A stretch of 7,668 nt of DNA, from NCBI GenBank assembly GCA_011523725.1, contig WTGD01000271.1, positions 1-7,668 on the forward strand. Direction: 5' to 3'. This DNA is from Nitrospinota bacterium (GTDB taxonomy: Bacteria > UBA8248). The position numbers were made by a program, and so were the translations under genes. This document shows positions 1 through 6,964 of this stretch, piece by piece. Position 1 is the first letter of the stretch, and every line of letters begins with the position of its first letter. The notes under the pieces were generated by a model. That model worked only from the letters and a program-made list of their open reading frames with translations. It ran no database searches and was not told the DNA's origin.

Positions 1-18
1 GGCCGCATATATGCGGCC
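1..18. repeat. Perfect 18-bp palindrome with an AT core
   Basis: The first 18 bases read the same on both strands, with GC-rich arms and a central ATATAT. The palindrome sits at the window edge, so its full extent and its relation to an upstream gene cannot be seen. Its centre resembles that of the larger palindrome at 50-79. It could be a dispersed repeat, an operator or the hairpin of an upstream terminator, but no T-run follows on the + strand. Confidence 0.6.
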
Positions 19-49
19 CATGACGAGCGGCGAAAAAGGCCGGGTCGCA

Positions 50-79
50 TGTATGTCGGACATATATGTCCGACCTACA
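50..79. repeat. 30-bp near-perfect palindrome (gtcggacatatatgtccgac core)
   Basis: Bases 55-74 are a perfect 20-bp palindrome. The symmetry extends to 50-79 with a single mismatched pair (54/75). The inner 28 bp (51-78) begin GTA and end CTAC, like the 28-bp palindrome at 5749-5776, which suggests one dispersed repeat family with variable centres. It lies about 85 bp upstream of the predicted -35 box, so a role as a distal operator cannot be excluded, but the resemblance to the downstream copy favours a repeat. Confidence 0.65.
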
Positions 80-100
80 CATTAATTGGCAACTCGTCCC

Positions 101-118
101 ATACGGGACTTTTTCAAC
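101..118 (-). repeat. Short repeat, copy 1 (inverted relative to 5704-5720)
   Basis: The reverse complement of this stretch reads gttgaaaaagtcccgtat. It matches gttgaaaaagcccgtat at 5704-5720 except for one extra T. The two copies face each other on either side of the four-gene plus-strand operon. At this length and identity the match is unlikely to be chance in one 7.7-kb window, but no target-site duplication or transposase accompanies it. Confidence 0.55.
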
Positions 119-163
119 GCACTCTTTGGTGTGGCGCGGCCTTGTTCATCCCACGGTGATGGT

Positions 164-192
164 TTGACCGCATCCCCCGAACCTGCTCTAAT
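164..192 (+). promoter_or_regulatory. Predicted sigma70-type promoter for the transporter operon
   Basis: A TTGACC hexamer at 164-169 and a TCTAAT hexamer at 187-192 are separated by exactly 17 bp. Each matches the consensus at five of six positions. This is the best pair I found upstream of the solute-binding-protein gene, and it lies in a locally AT-richer stretch. Transcription would start near 199, leaving a leader of about 120 nt before the start codon at 319. This is a prediction from motif and spacing only. Confidence 0.5.
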
Positions 193-304
193 GAGTACAA
201 ATATAAAAACTTGGGGAAACAACAGCGCAACCGCACCGGAGAAACTCGCAGCGAACGAGTTCTTGCCAGACTTGTTCTTTTGGAAATCCGTTTCACTGGA
301 ATAA

Positions 305-310
305 AAGGAG
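305..310 (+). promoter_or_regulatory. Ribosome binding site fixing the solute-binding-protein start
   Basis: AAGGAG lies eight bases upstream of the ATG at 319. It selects this start over the in-frame upstream ATG at 211, which would add 36 residues in front of an otherwise ideal signal peptide. Confidence 0.8.
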
Positions 311-318
311 AAGCAAAC

Positions 319-1329
319 ATGAAGCGATCCATCAAGTCGATTCTCGTGATTTCGCTGATCGCCGGGTTCGTGGCGTTCACGTCCCACGCAGCCGTGGCGC
401 AAAAAGCCAACCTCATCTTCTACTCCTCGTTGACCACCGCCGCACAGGCGACGCTGGTGAAGGGCATCGAGAAGAAATTCCCGGACATCAAGGTCCAGTC
501 CATCACCGCGGGCGGCGTGAGCCTGTATCAGCGCTTCGTGGCCGAGCGCAGCGTGGGCAAGGGCAAGATCGACCTGCTGCACTTCAGCTACACGCCGGGC
601 TGGTACGACCTCGCCAAGAGGGGCTACGTGAAGAACGTGACGCAATTCCCGGAAGCCAAGAAGTTCCCGGCCTGGGGCAAGGACGAAAAGGCCCAGTGGG
701 TCGGCCTTCGCGCGCCGACGCTGCAGGTCATCTACAACACCGACAACGTGAAGCCCGGCGAAGCGCCGAAGAGCTTCGCGGAACTGACGCAGCCCAAGTG
801 GAAGAACCGCCTCGTGCTCGTCGACCCGTTCCAGTCCGCCGGCCTGTGGGATTTCTTCTACGGCGCGGATGGTTTCGGGGAGAAATACATCAAGGGTCTG
901 CTCTATAACGGCGCGCTGGTGCAATCGCGCATGGGCGCCTCCACAGAGCGCGTCGCCACCGGCGAGCGCGACGTGACGATGGTGTTCGAATACATCGCCA
1001 TCCGCCGCATCAACAAGGGTGCGAAGATCAAGATCGCCAAGATGGCCGAGGGCACGCCCGTCATCCCCGCTTCGTTCGGGATGATCAAGGACGGCCCGAA
1101 CCCCAAGAACGCGGAGCGGGTGTACCGCTGGATCCTCTCCAAGGAAGGCCAGACGGTCATCACCCAGGACGTCAAGATCAACTCCGCGCGTTCGGACGTG
1201 CCGCACGTGAAGGGCATCCCGTACCCCTTCAAGCCGCTGTATGCGAGCTGGGAGAAGGTGTTCAAGGATCAGAAGAAGTACCGCGCCTTCATGACCAAGC
1301 ACATCCGTGAAGCGAAGAGAAAGAAATAA
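319..1329 (+). CDS. ABC transporter periplasmic solute-binding protein (FbpA/PhnS-like, type 2 fold)
   Basis: A 336-residue extracellular binding protein that captures substrate in the periplasm for the permease and ATPase encoded next. Residues 1-27 are a Sec signal peptide: a basic MKRSIK start, a hydrophobic core, then AVA before a likely cleavage at Gln28. The mature protein opens with an LIFYSSLT strand typical of ferric-iron/AfuA-type binding proteins, followed by FAELTQPKWKNRL (about 153-165) and the hinge-region ASTERVATGERDV segment (207-219), both typical of this group. In iron-binding FbpA the segment after that hinge carries two adjacent tyrosines. Here it reads FEYIAIRR, with Tyr225 followed by Ile226, so the usual ferric site is incomplete and another substrate is likely. 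That comparison was done by eye. There is no lipobox, so the protein should be soluble. It is the first gene of the operon, 18 bp before the permease. Family assignment is strong; substrate is unknown. Confidence 0.9.
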   Translation: MKRSIKSILVISLIAGFVAFTSHAAVAQKANLIFYSSLTTAAQATLVKGIEKKFPDIKVQSITAGGVSLYQRFVAERSVGKGKIDLLHFSYTPGWYDLAKRGYVKNVTQFPEAKKFPAWGKDEKAQWVGLRAPTLQVIYNTDNVKPGEAPKSFAELTQPKWKNRLVLVDPFQSAGLWDFFYGADGFGEKYIKGLLYNGALVQSRMGASTERVATGERDVTMVFEYIAIRRINKGAKIKIAKMAEGTPVIPASFGMIKDGPNPKNAERVYRWILSKEGQTVITQDVKINSARSDVPHVKGIPYPFKPLYASWEKVFKDQKKYRAFMTKHIREAKRKK

Positions 1330-1345
1330 CCGGCTTGCGCCCGGT
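1329..1345 (+). other. Small hairpin between binding-protein and permease genes
   Basis: ACCGG (1329-1333) can pair with CCGGT (1341-1345) around a seven-base loop, starting on the last base of the stop codon. There is no T-run, so it is not a terminator. Such hairpins can protect the upstream binding-protein message and favour its higher expression relative to the membrane subunits. A five-pair stem is weak evidence. Confidence 0.25.
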
Positions 1346-1347
1346 CG

Positions 1348-3071
1348 ATGACTGAGATGCGTCCCCGTTCGTTTGCCATGTTCAGGCTTCCGAGCACCGT
1401 TCGGGTACTCGAATGGGGATGTCTTCTCGTCATCGGCTTCGTCGTGCTCTACCCGCTGTTCTGGCTGGTGCTGGGCAGCTTCCGTCCCGACCCGATAAGT
1501 ACGGATTTCACCCTCGACGCCTACTTCGCCATACTCGAAGAAGAGTACATGGGCGAGGTGATGTGGAACACTGCCGTCATGTCGGTCGGGGTCACGAGCC
1601 TGTCCGTTCTCATCGGCGTACCCCTCGCCTGGATCGTCGGACGAACCGACACGCCGTTCAAAAACTACATCAACATGATCGCGATTCTGCCCTTCATCAT
1701 GCCGCCCGTGGTGGTGGCGGTGGCCTGGGCCTATCTCGGCACGCCGCGCGTGGGTTTCGTGAACCTGTTCTGGAAGTGGCTGGTCGGCACCAAAGAGCCG
1801 CTCTTCGACATCTTCACCATGGGCGGGCTCATCTTCGTGATGGCGCTCTCGCTTGCGCCCTACGTTTTCATCTTCACGGTCACGGCGTTCAAGAACATGG
1901 ACCCGACGCTGGAGAACGCCGCCCACGTGAGCGGCGCGAACCAGTGGAAAACGACGCTCCGGATCACGCTGCCCATGGCGGCGCCGGCCATCCTGTCGGG
2001 CGCGCTGCTCACGTTCATCCAGTCGCTGGAGGTTTTCGCCATACCGGCGACCATCGGCGTCTCGGGCGGCATCTACGTGTTCTCAACCCAGCTCTGGCGC
2101 ATGATGATCGGCATCCCGCCGAACTTCTCGCACGCCGCCGCACTGTCCATCCCCATCCTGCTGGTCTGCGGGCTGGCGCTGTGGGGGCAGACCAAGGCGC
2201 TGGGGCGAAGCGCCCGGTACACCACGGTCGCGGGCAAGAGCTTCCGGCCGCGGCTCGTGGAACTGGGCCCGTGGAAATACGTCTCGCTCAGTTTCGCCGC
2301 CTTCTACCTTCTGGTGTCGGCGATCCTGCCGGTGCTCACGCTGATCTACGGCACGTTCATCTCCAATCGAGGGCGCCCGCCGACCTTTGAGTATCTCACG
2401 CTGGGTCATCTGGTCGAGATCATCACCGGAGACGGGGGAGAGGTCATCCTCCGGTCTATCCAGAACAGCCTGTTCCTGAGTTTTATGGGCGCCACCATCG
2501 GCATCGCGCTCTCCGCCGTGGTCGCCTACTTCGTGGTGCGCAGCACCTGGCGGGGCCGGGGAACGCTCGATTTTCTCGCGCTTATCCCGGTGGCCATCCC
2601 GGGAGCGGTTATCGCCCTCGCCATGCTGTGGGCCTACATCCGCGAACCGTTCAACCTGTACCACACGCTGTGGATCATCCTGATCGCCTACATCACGCGC
2701 TTCCTGCCCTTCGGCGTGCGGGCGGTCTCGAACTCCATCACGCAAATCCACGAGGAGTTGGAGCGCGCCGCCGCCGTGAGCGGCGCGAACTGGGGGGTCG
2801 TCTTCTGGAAGATCCTCGTGCCCCTGGCGATGCCGGGCATCGTGGCCGGCTGGATCATTCTCTTCGTATCGATGATGCGCGAGCTGTCCGCCTCGATCAT
2901 GCTGTTCAGCTCGAACAAGGAGGTGATCAGCACCATCCTCATCCAGCTCTATGACGAGGGGCTCTTCTCGCACGTGTGCATTCTCTCGCTCATCATCGTT
3001 ATCCTGTCGCTGGGTTCCGTGGCGCTGGTGCGCTGGCTCACGAAACAAACGGACGTGGAGGGACTCACCTG

Positions 3072-3072
<1 letters not shown>
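1348..3072 (+). CDS. ABC transporter permease, fused twin-domain (FbpB/PhnV-like)
   Basis: A 574-residue inner-membrane protein forming the whole translocation channel from one chain. It contains two binding-protein-dependent transport (BPD_transp_1) halves. Each half has several hydrophobic segments and a cytoplasmic EAA loop that docks on the ATPase: ENAAHVSGANQW...LP near 189-209 and ERAAAVSGANWG...VP near 472-492. The first transmembrane segment is about residues 22-44. Both loops keep the key Gly of the xxxSGA core, so both sites should couple to ATP hydrolysis. Length and duplication match iron(III)/2-aminoethylphosphonate-type permeases. The start is uncertain: ATGs at 1348, 1357 and 1378 are all in frame and none has a strong Shine-Dalgarno sequence. 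That fits translation coupled to the preceding gene 18 bp away. The TGA stop shares its final A with the ATPase start codon. Confidence 0.9.
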
Positions 3073-4169
<1,097 letters not shown>

Positions 4170-4222
4170 GAATGCCGGGAGAACTCTCGTAGAGTCGAGC
4201 GGCGCCCCAAGACACCTGAACC

Positions 4223-4228
4223 AGGAGG
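4223..4228 (+). promoter_or_regulatory. Strong ribosome binding site of the MmgE/PrpD gene
   Basis: AGGAGG is a perfect Shine-Dalgarno core six bases before the ATG at 4235. It indicates efficient independent initiation after the 65-bp gap that follows the ATPase gene. That gap also holds a short ACTCT/AGAGT hairpin (4183-4195) and no recognisable promoter, so read-through transcription from the transporter genes is most likely. Confidence 0.75.
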
Positions 4229-4234
4229 CGCGGT

Positions 4235-5629
4235 ATGAGCGTTACCGAACGGATGGCGGAATTCATCGTCGAGACGAAATGGGCGGATTTCCCGGCGCTC
4301 GTCATCGAGCGCGCGAAAAAGGCGGCCCTCGACACCGTGGGCGTGACCCTGGCGGGCGTGGATGAACCCGTCGGACGCATCGTGGCGGACTTCGCCCGCA
4401 AAATGGGCGGCGCGCCCGAGGCGAGCATCATCGGCCTGGGCACCCGCGCCGCCGTGCCGATGGCCGCACTCGTCAACGGGGCGATGGGCCACGCGCTCGA
4501 TTTCGACGATTCGAGCTATCTGCTGAGCGGCCACCCGAGCGTGGTCGTCCTGCCCGCCGTCCTGGCACAAGGGGAGGCTCAAGGGGCGTCGGGCCGCGAG
4601 ATTCTGGAAGCCTTCATCATCGGCTACGAGATTTCGACCAAGCTGGGCGGGGGCTTGAATCCCGAACACTACGGATCGGGCTGGCATTCCACCTGTACGC
4701 TCGGCACGATGGGCGCGGCGGCCGCCGCCGCCCACCTGCGGGGATTCGACGCCGAGACGACGCAACACGCGCTCGGGGTCGCGGCGTCACATGCCTCGGG
4801 CGTTCACGCGAACTTCGGCACGATGACGAAGCCGCTCCATGCAGGCCTCGCGCCCGAGGCCGGCCTTCGCGCGGCGGAGCTGGCGGCGGCGGGCCTCACG
4901 GCGAACACGACGATCCTCGAAGCGCCGCGCGGTTTTCTGGACGTGTACGCGGGCGGCGGCTCGCCGGATGGTGAGGCGATCGTCGAGAGCCTCGGGCGGC
5001 CCTACGCCCTGGCGGAGCCGGGCATGAACATGAAGCCCTACCCGTGCTGCCTCTCGACCCACCCGGCGGTGGACGCGCTCTACGACCTGCTGGAGGAGGC
5101 GAGCCTGAGGGCGGTGGACGTGGCGCGCATCGAGGTCTCCCTGCTCGAAATCTCCATGCAGGTGCTTCGCTACCACACGCCGCAGACGGGGCTGGAGGGG
5201 AAATTCTCCATCGAGTATTGCCTCGCGCGCATGCTGATTGATAGGGATCTGCGCCTCGAGACCTTCACGGACGAGGCGGTGCAGGATCCCCTGCTCCAGG
5301 ACTGGATGAAGAAAATCCACGTCGACGCCGACGACATGGGCTGGCGGCCCGGAGAGCGCCGCCCGAGCGAGGTGCGCGTATACCTGAACGACGGGCGCGT
5401 CCTCAAAAAGAGAACGGACGTCTCGCGCGGCTGCGCGCTCTGGCCGCTGGAGGATACGAAGATACGCTCCAAGTTCCGCGATTGCGCGAAAACCACCCTG
5501 GCGGAGGAAGAGTACGAGGAAGTGCTCGCGCGTCTGGAATCGCTTGAGGCGCAGCCCGAGATCGATTCCCTGATGCGGCTTCTGAGCGGGGCGGGCGCGC
5601 GTGAGCAGGCTGCGGGCCGGACGGCGTGA
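4235..5629 (+). CDS. MmgE/PrpD family protein (2-methylcitrate dehydratase / cis-aconitate decarboxylase-like)
   Basis: A 464-residue cytoplasmic enzyme of full family length. Family members dehydrate 2-methylcitrate or decarboxylate cis-aconitate, acting on tricarboxylate-like acids. Visible family blocks are GHALDFDDS (85-93), GHPS (99-102), GWHSTCT (149-155), TKPLHAG (198-204), KPYPCCLSTHPAVD (267-280) and FSIEY (324-328). By eye, the active-site residues described for IRG1/ACOD1 map to Asp89, His100, His151, Lys199 and His276; the IRG1 Thr is a conservative Ser93. The helical domain is about 1-260 and the lid domain about 261-450. It lies 65 bp after a complete ABC importer on the same strand, suggesting it works on the imported compound or its product. 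Many family members have unknown substrates, so prpD or cad is not assigned. The C-terminal 15 residues are Ala/Gly/Arg-rich and probably unstructured. Confidence 0.88.
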   Translation: MSVTERMAEFIVETKWADFPALVIERAKKAALDTVGVTLAGVDEPVGRIVADFARKMGGAPEASIIGLGTRAAVPMAALVNGAMGHALDFDDSSYLLSGHPSVVVLPAVLAQGEAQGASGREILEAFIIGYEISTKLGGGLNPEHYGSGWHSTCTLGTMGAAAAAAHLRGFDAETTQHALGVAASHASGVHANFGTMTKPLHAGLAPEAGLRAAELAAAGLTANTTILEAPRGFLDVYAGGGSPDGEAIVESLGRPYALAEPGMNMKPYPCCLSTHPAVDALYDLLEEASLRAVDVARIEVSLLEISMQVLRYHTPQTGLEGKFSIEYCLARMLIDRDLRLETFTDEAVQDPLLQDWMKKIHVDADDMGWRPGERRPSEVRVYLNDGRVLKKRTDVSRGCALWPLEDTKIRSKFRDCAKTTLAEEEYEEVLARLESLEAQPEIDSLMRLLSGAGAREQAAGRTA

Positions 5630-5685
5630 GATTCCTGGAGTTTCCGGAGTTGTCGACCCCCCCCATTGAAGCGAGCGTCGCTTTT

Positions 5686-5702
5686 ACCCCCTGAGAAGGG
5701 GT
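5686..5702 (+). terminator. Weak hairpin after the MmgE/PrpD gene
   Basis: ACCCC (5686-5690) can pair with GGGGT (5698-5702), 57 bp after the stop codon, followed by TGTTG. The stem is only five pairs and the T content after it is low, so it is a weak intrinsic terminator candidate for the plus-strand operon. It immediately precedes the repeat copy at 5704-5720. Confidence 0.25.
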
Positions 5703-5703
5703 T

Positions 5704-5720
5704 GTTGAAAAAGCCCGTAT
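5704..5720 (+). repeat. Short repeat, copy 2 (inverted relative to 101-118)
   Basis: The sequence gttgaaaaagcccgtat matches the reverse complement of 101-118 with a one-base gap. It lies downstream of the plus-strand operon, so the two copies bracket it as inverted repeats about 5.6 kb apart. It could be the edge of a dispersed intergenic repeat or a remnant mobile-element end; no transposase gene is present in the window. Confidence 0.55.
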
Positions 5721-5748
5721 AGAGAGGGTCACTGCAAGCAGAGGGTTT

Positions 5749-5776
5749 GTAGGGACAGGTCGCGACCTGCCCCTAC
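5749..5776. repeat. 28-bp palindrome with one mismatch
   Basis: The centre aggtcgcgacct is perfectly symmetric, and pairing continues to the ends GTAG and CTAC with one mismatched pair (5755/5770). No T-run follows on either strand, so it is not a simple terminator. Shared ends and length with 51-78, and a sequence related to the hairpin at 5883-5904, suggest a family of dispersed palindromes. Confidence 0.65.
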
Positions 5777-5823
5777 TGCAAAAAAGCAAATATCGAACTA
5801 CCCCCGCCGGCCGAGGAGTGAGC

Positions 5824-5857
5824 AAAAACCGTCATTCCGGCGAGAGCCGGAATGACG
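5824..5857 (-). terminator. Probable intrinsic terminator of the minus-strand unit
   Basis: Bases 5830-5857 form a perfect 12-bp stem around a GAGA loop on the + strand (TCTC when read as minus-strand RNA). Read on the minus strand the stem is followed by G and then TTTTT (5824-5828), the layout of a rho-independent terminator, 55 bases after the stop of the SnoaL-like gene. The GTCATTCC/GGAATGAC arms are also typical of a widely dispersed proteobacterial repeat, so the element may be a repeat that works as a terminator. No T-run exists on the plus-strand side. Confidence 0.5.
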
Positions 5858-5882
5858 AACAAAACCGCATTCACCCGTAGCC

Positions 5883-5904
5883 GGACAGGCACGGGGGCCT
5901 GTCC
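5883..5904. repeat. Inverted repeat just downstream of the SnoaL-like gene
   Basis: GGACAGGC (5883-5890) pairs perfectly with GCCTGTCC (5897-5904) around a six-base loop, and partial copies of GTAG flank it (5877-5880 and 5907-5910). The arms share the GGACAGG word with the palindrome at 5749-5776. The hairpin ends eight bases from the minus-strand stop codon at 5913 and lacks a following T-run on that strand. Confidence 0.5.
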
Positions 5905-5912
5905 CTGTAGCC

Positions 5913-6536
5913 TCACACCCCATTCAGCCACTCCTCCGCCTCTTGGCGGACGGCCGCTTCTTCCGCGCTGTGCTGGAGCACGATGTTCCTGGCGGGCGGG
6001 TGGCCGATTTTCGCGTTCCGCCAGCAATGGTAGCGGATGGCCGGGGGGTAGCCCGAGAGGTCGATGGAGGCGTAGAACGAGGGGGGCACTTCGTCGGGCT
6101 TATACGGGTCCATCCGGTCTTTTTCGTAGATGTTGGTTCGCTTCCAGATGCGCCATGCGCCGTCTCGCTTTTCGAGCAGGGCGAGGACGCGGCTCCAGGT
6201 GGTGAAGTCGAGCTCCATCCCGTCGATGATTCTCCTCTGGTAGAGGATGAGGTCGTGCTCGGCGGCGGCGCGCGAGCCTGCCAGGCGCACCCAGGGGTTC
6301 GTCACGGTGTGCTTCTGGCTCTCGCCGGGGTGGCGGGCGATCTTCATCTTCTTCGCGGCTTCGACGAACTCATCCCGCGCGCCGCTGAACCACGAGGTGG
6401 TGAGCGTGGCGTCCGCGTGATAGCACGCGCGCCATTCCTCCCAGAGCCCTGCGTCGCGCGCGTAGTTCACGACCGAGAGAACGTCTTTTATCTCGCTCTT
6501 GTCGACGCTCTCCTGAATTCTCCCCTCCGGTCCCAT
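5913..6536 (-). CDS. SnoaL/NTF2-like domain protein
   Basis: A 207-residue protein, last gene of the minus-strand unit. Residues about 10-140 look like a SnoaL-type NTF2-like cone: an N-terminal helix ending in YARDAGLWEEW, the YHADATL strand (39-45), a central HTVTNPWVRL segment (76-85), and the terminal strand GAWRIWKRTNIYEKDRMDP (126-144), a pattern common in SnoaL_4-type proteins. The fold serves isomerases, cyclases, dehydratases and non-catalytic binding proteins, so no reaction can be assigned. Residues about 145-207 form a tail longer than the core fold requires, rich in Tyr and Pro then Glu and Ala. The start is set by AGGAGG four bases upstream (6541-6546). That site overlaps the stop codon of the preceding PPC gene, which ends nine bases before this ATG, pointing to translational coupling. 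Confidence 0.82.
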   Translation of the reverse strand: MGPEGRIQESVDKSEIKDVLSVVNYARDAGLWEEWRACYHADATLTTSWFSGARDEFVEAAKKMKIARHPGESQKHTVTNPWVRLAGSRAAAEHDLILYQRRIIDGMELDFTTWSRVLALLEKRDGAWRIWKRTNIYEKDRMDPYKPDEVPPSFYASIDLSGYPPAIRYHCWRNAKIGHPPARNIVLQHSAEEAAVRQEAEEWLNGV

Positions 6537-6545
6537 GGCGCCTCC

Positions 6546-6962
6546 TCACACGAACTCGTGCACTTCGGCGAACATGCCCTTCACGACGCCCCCGCTCAGG
6601 TGGCCGACGAGAACCTCGCCCGGCTGATAGGGGCCGCCGCTCAGCGCCAGGTGCAAGTGGATGTAGGGCCGGGGTTCCTCCCAAGTCTCGTCCCCTCGGA
6701 CGGCGGGCGGCTCCTCCGGCCAGGAGATGTTGCCCACGGCGATGAGTTCGCGCCAGTCGTGGAAATAGCGCCGCGCCGAGGGGCCGATGACCTCCCGGAA
6801 GCCCGTGCGGATGTCCGATTCCTTGAGCGCGCCGAACACGATGAGCGAAGCGCTTCGAATGTTCTTCTCCACCACGAAGCGCTCGAACTCTCCGAAAAAA
6901 TCATCGTCCTCATCGAATTCCAGATGAAAGACGCGGCCCAGCTTTTTCTCTTCCGCTCGCAT
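6546..6962 (-). CDS. PPC domain (DUF296) protein
   Basis: A 138-residue single-domain protein of the plants-and-prokaryotes-conserved (PPC/DUF296) family. Evidence is the order GRVFHLEF (9-16), IRSASLIVFGAL (35-46), the GNISWP strand (77-82), YIHLHLALSGG (100-110) and GEVLVGHLSGGVV (115-127), ending in EVHEF. Plant members carry AT-hooks and bind DNA; stand-alone prokaryotic members usually lack hooks and have no settled function. This one has no AT-hook and has a strongly acidic stretch at 15-27, so DNA binding should not be assumed. The start at 6962 is chosen because AAGGAGG (minus strand, 6970-6976) sits seven bases upstream; an upstream in-frame start at 7037 would add 25 residues overlapping the MBL gene. 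The ATG lies two bases after the MBL stop codon. Confidence 0.85.
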   Translation of the reverse strand: MRAEEKKLGRVFHLEFDEDDDFFGEFERFVVEKNIRSASLIVFGALKESDIRTGFREVIGPSARRYFHDWRELIAVGNISWPEEPPAVRGDETWEEPRPYIHLHLALSGGPYQPGEVLVGHLSGGVVKGMFAEVHEFV

Positions 6963-6964
6963 CC

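Noticed and set aside
86..304. Small plus-strand frame of 72 codons upstream of the operon
   Set aside because: It has no ribosome binding site, overlaps the repeat and the predicted promoter, and has no recognisable sequence features.
82..1926. Long minus-strand open frame (614 codons)
   Set aside because: It lies opposite the binding-protein and permease genes, is rich in His, Arg, Asp and Glu as expected of an antisense frame in GC-rich coding DNA, and resembles no family.
5749..5776. Palindrome considered as a bidirectional terminator
   Set aside because: No T-run follows the stem on either strand; the A-rich stretch after it lies on the wrong strand for plus-strand termination.
5630..5912. 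CRISPR array suspected from several hairpins
   Set aside because: The repeats differ in sequence and spacing, there are no regular spacers and no cas gene is present.
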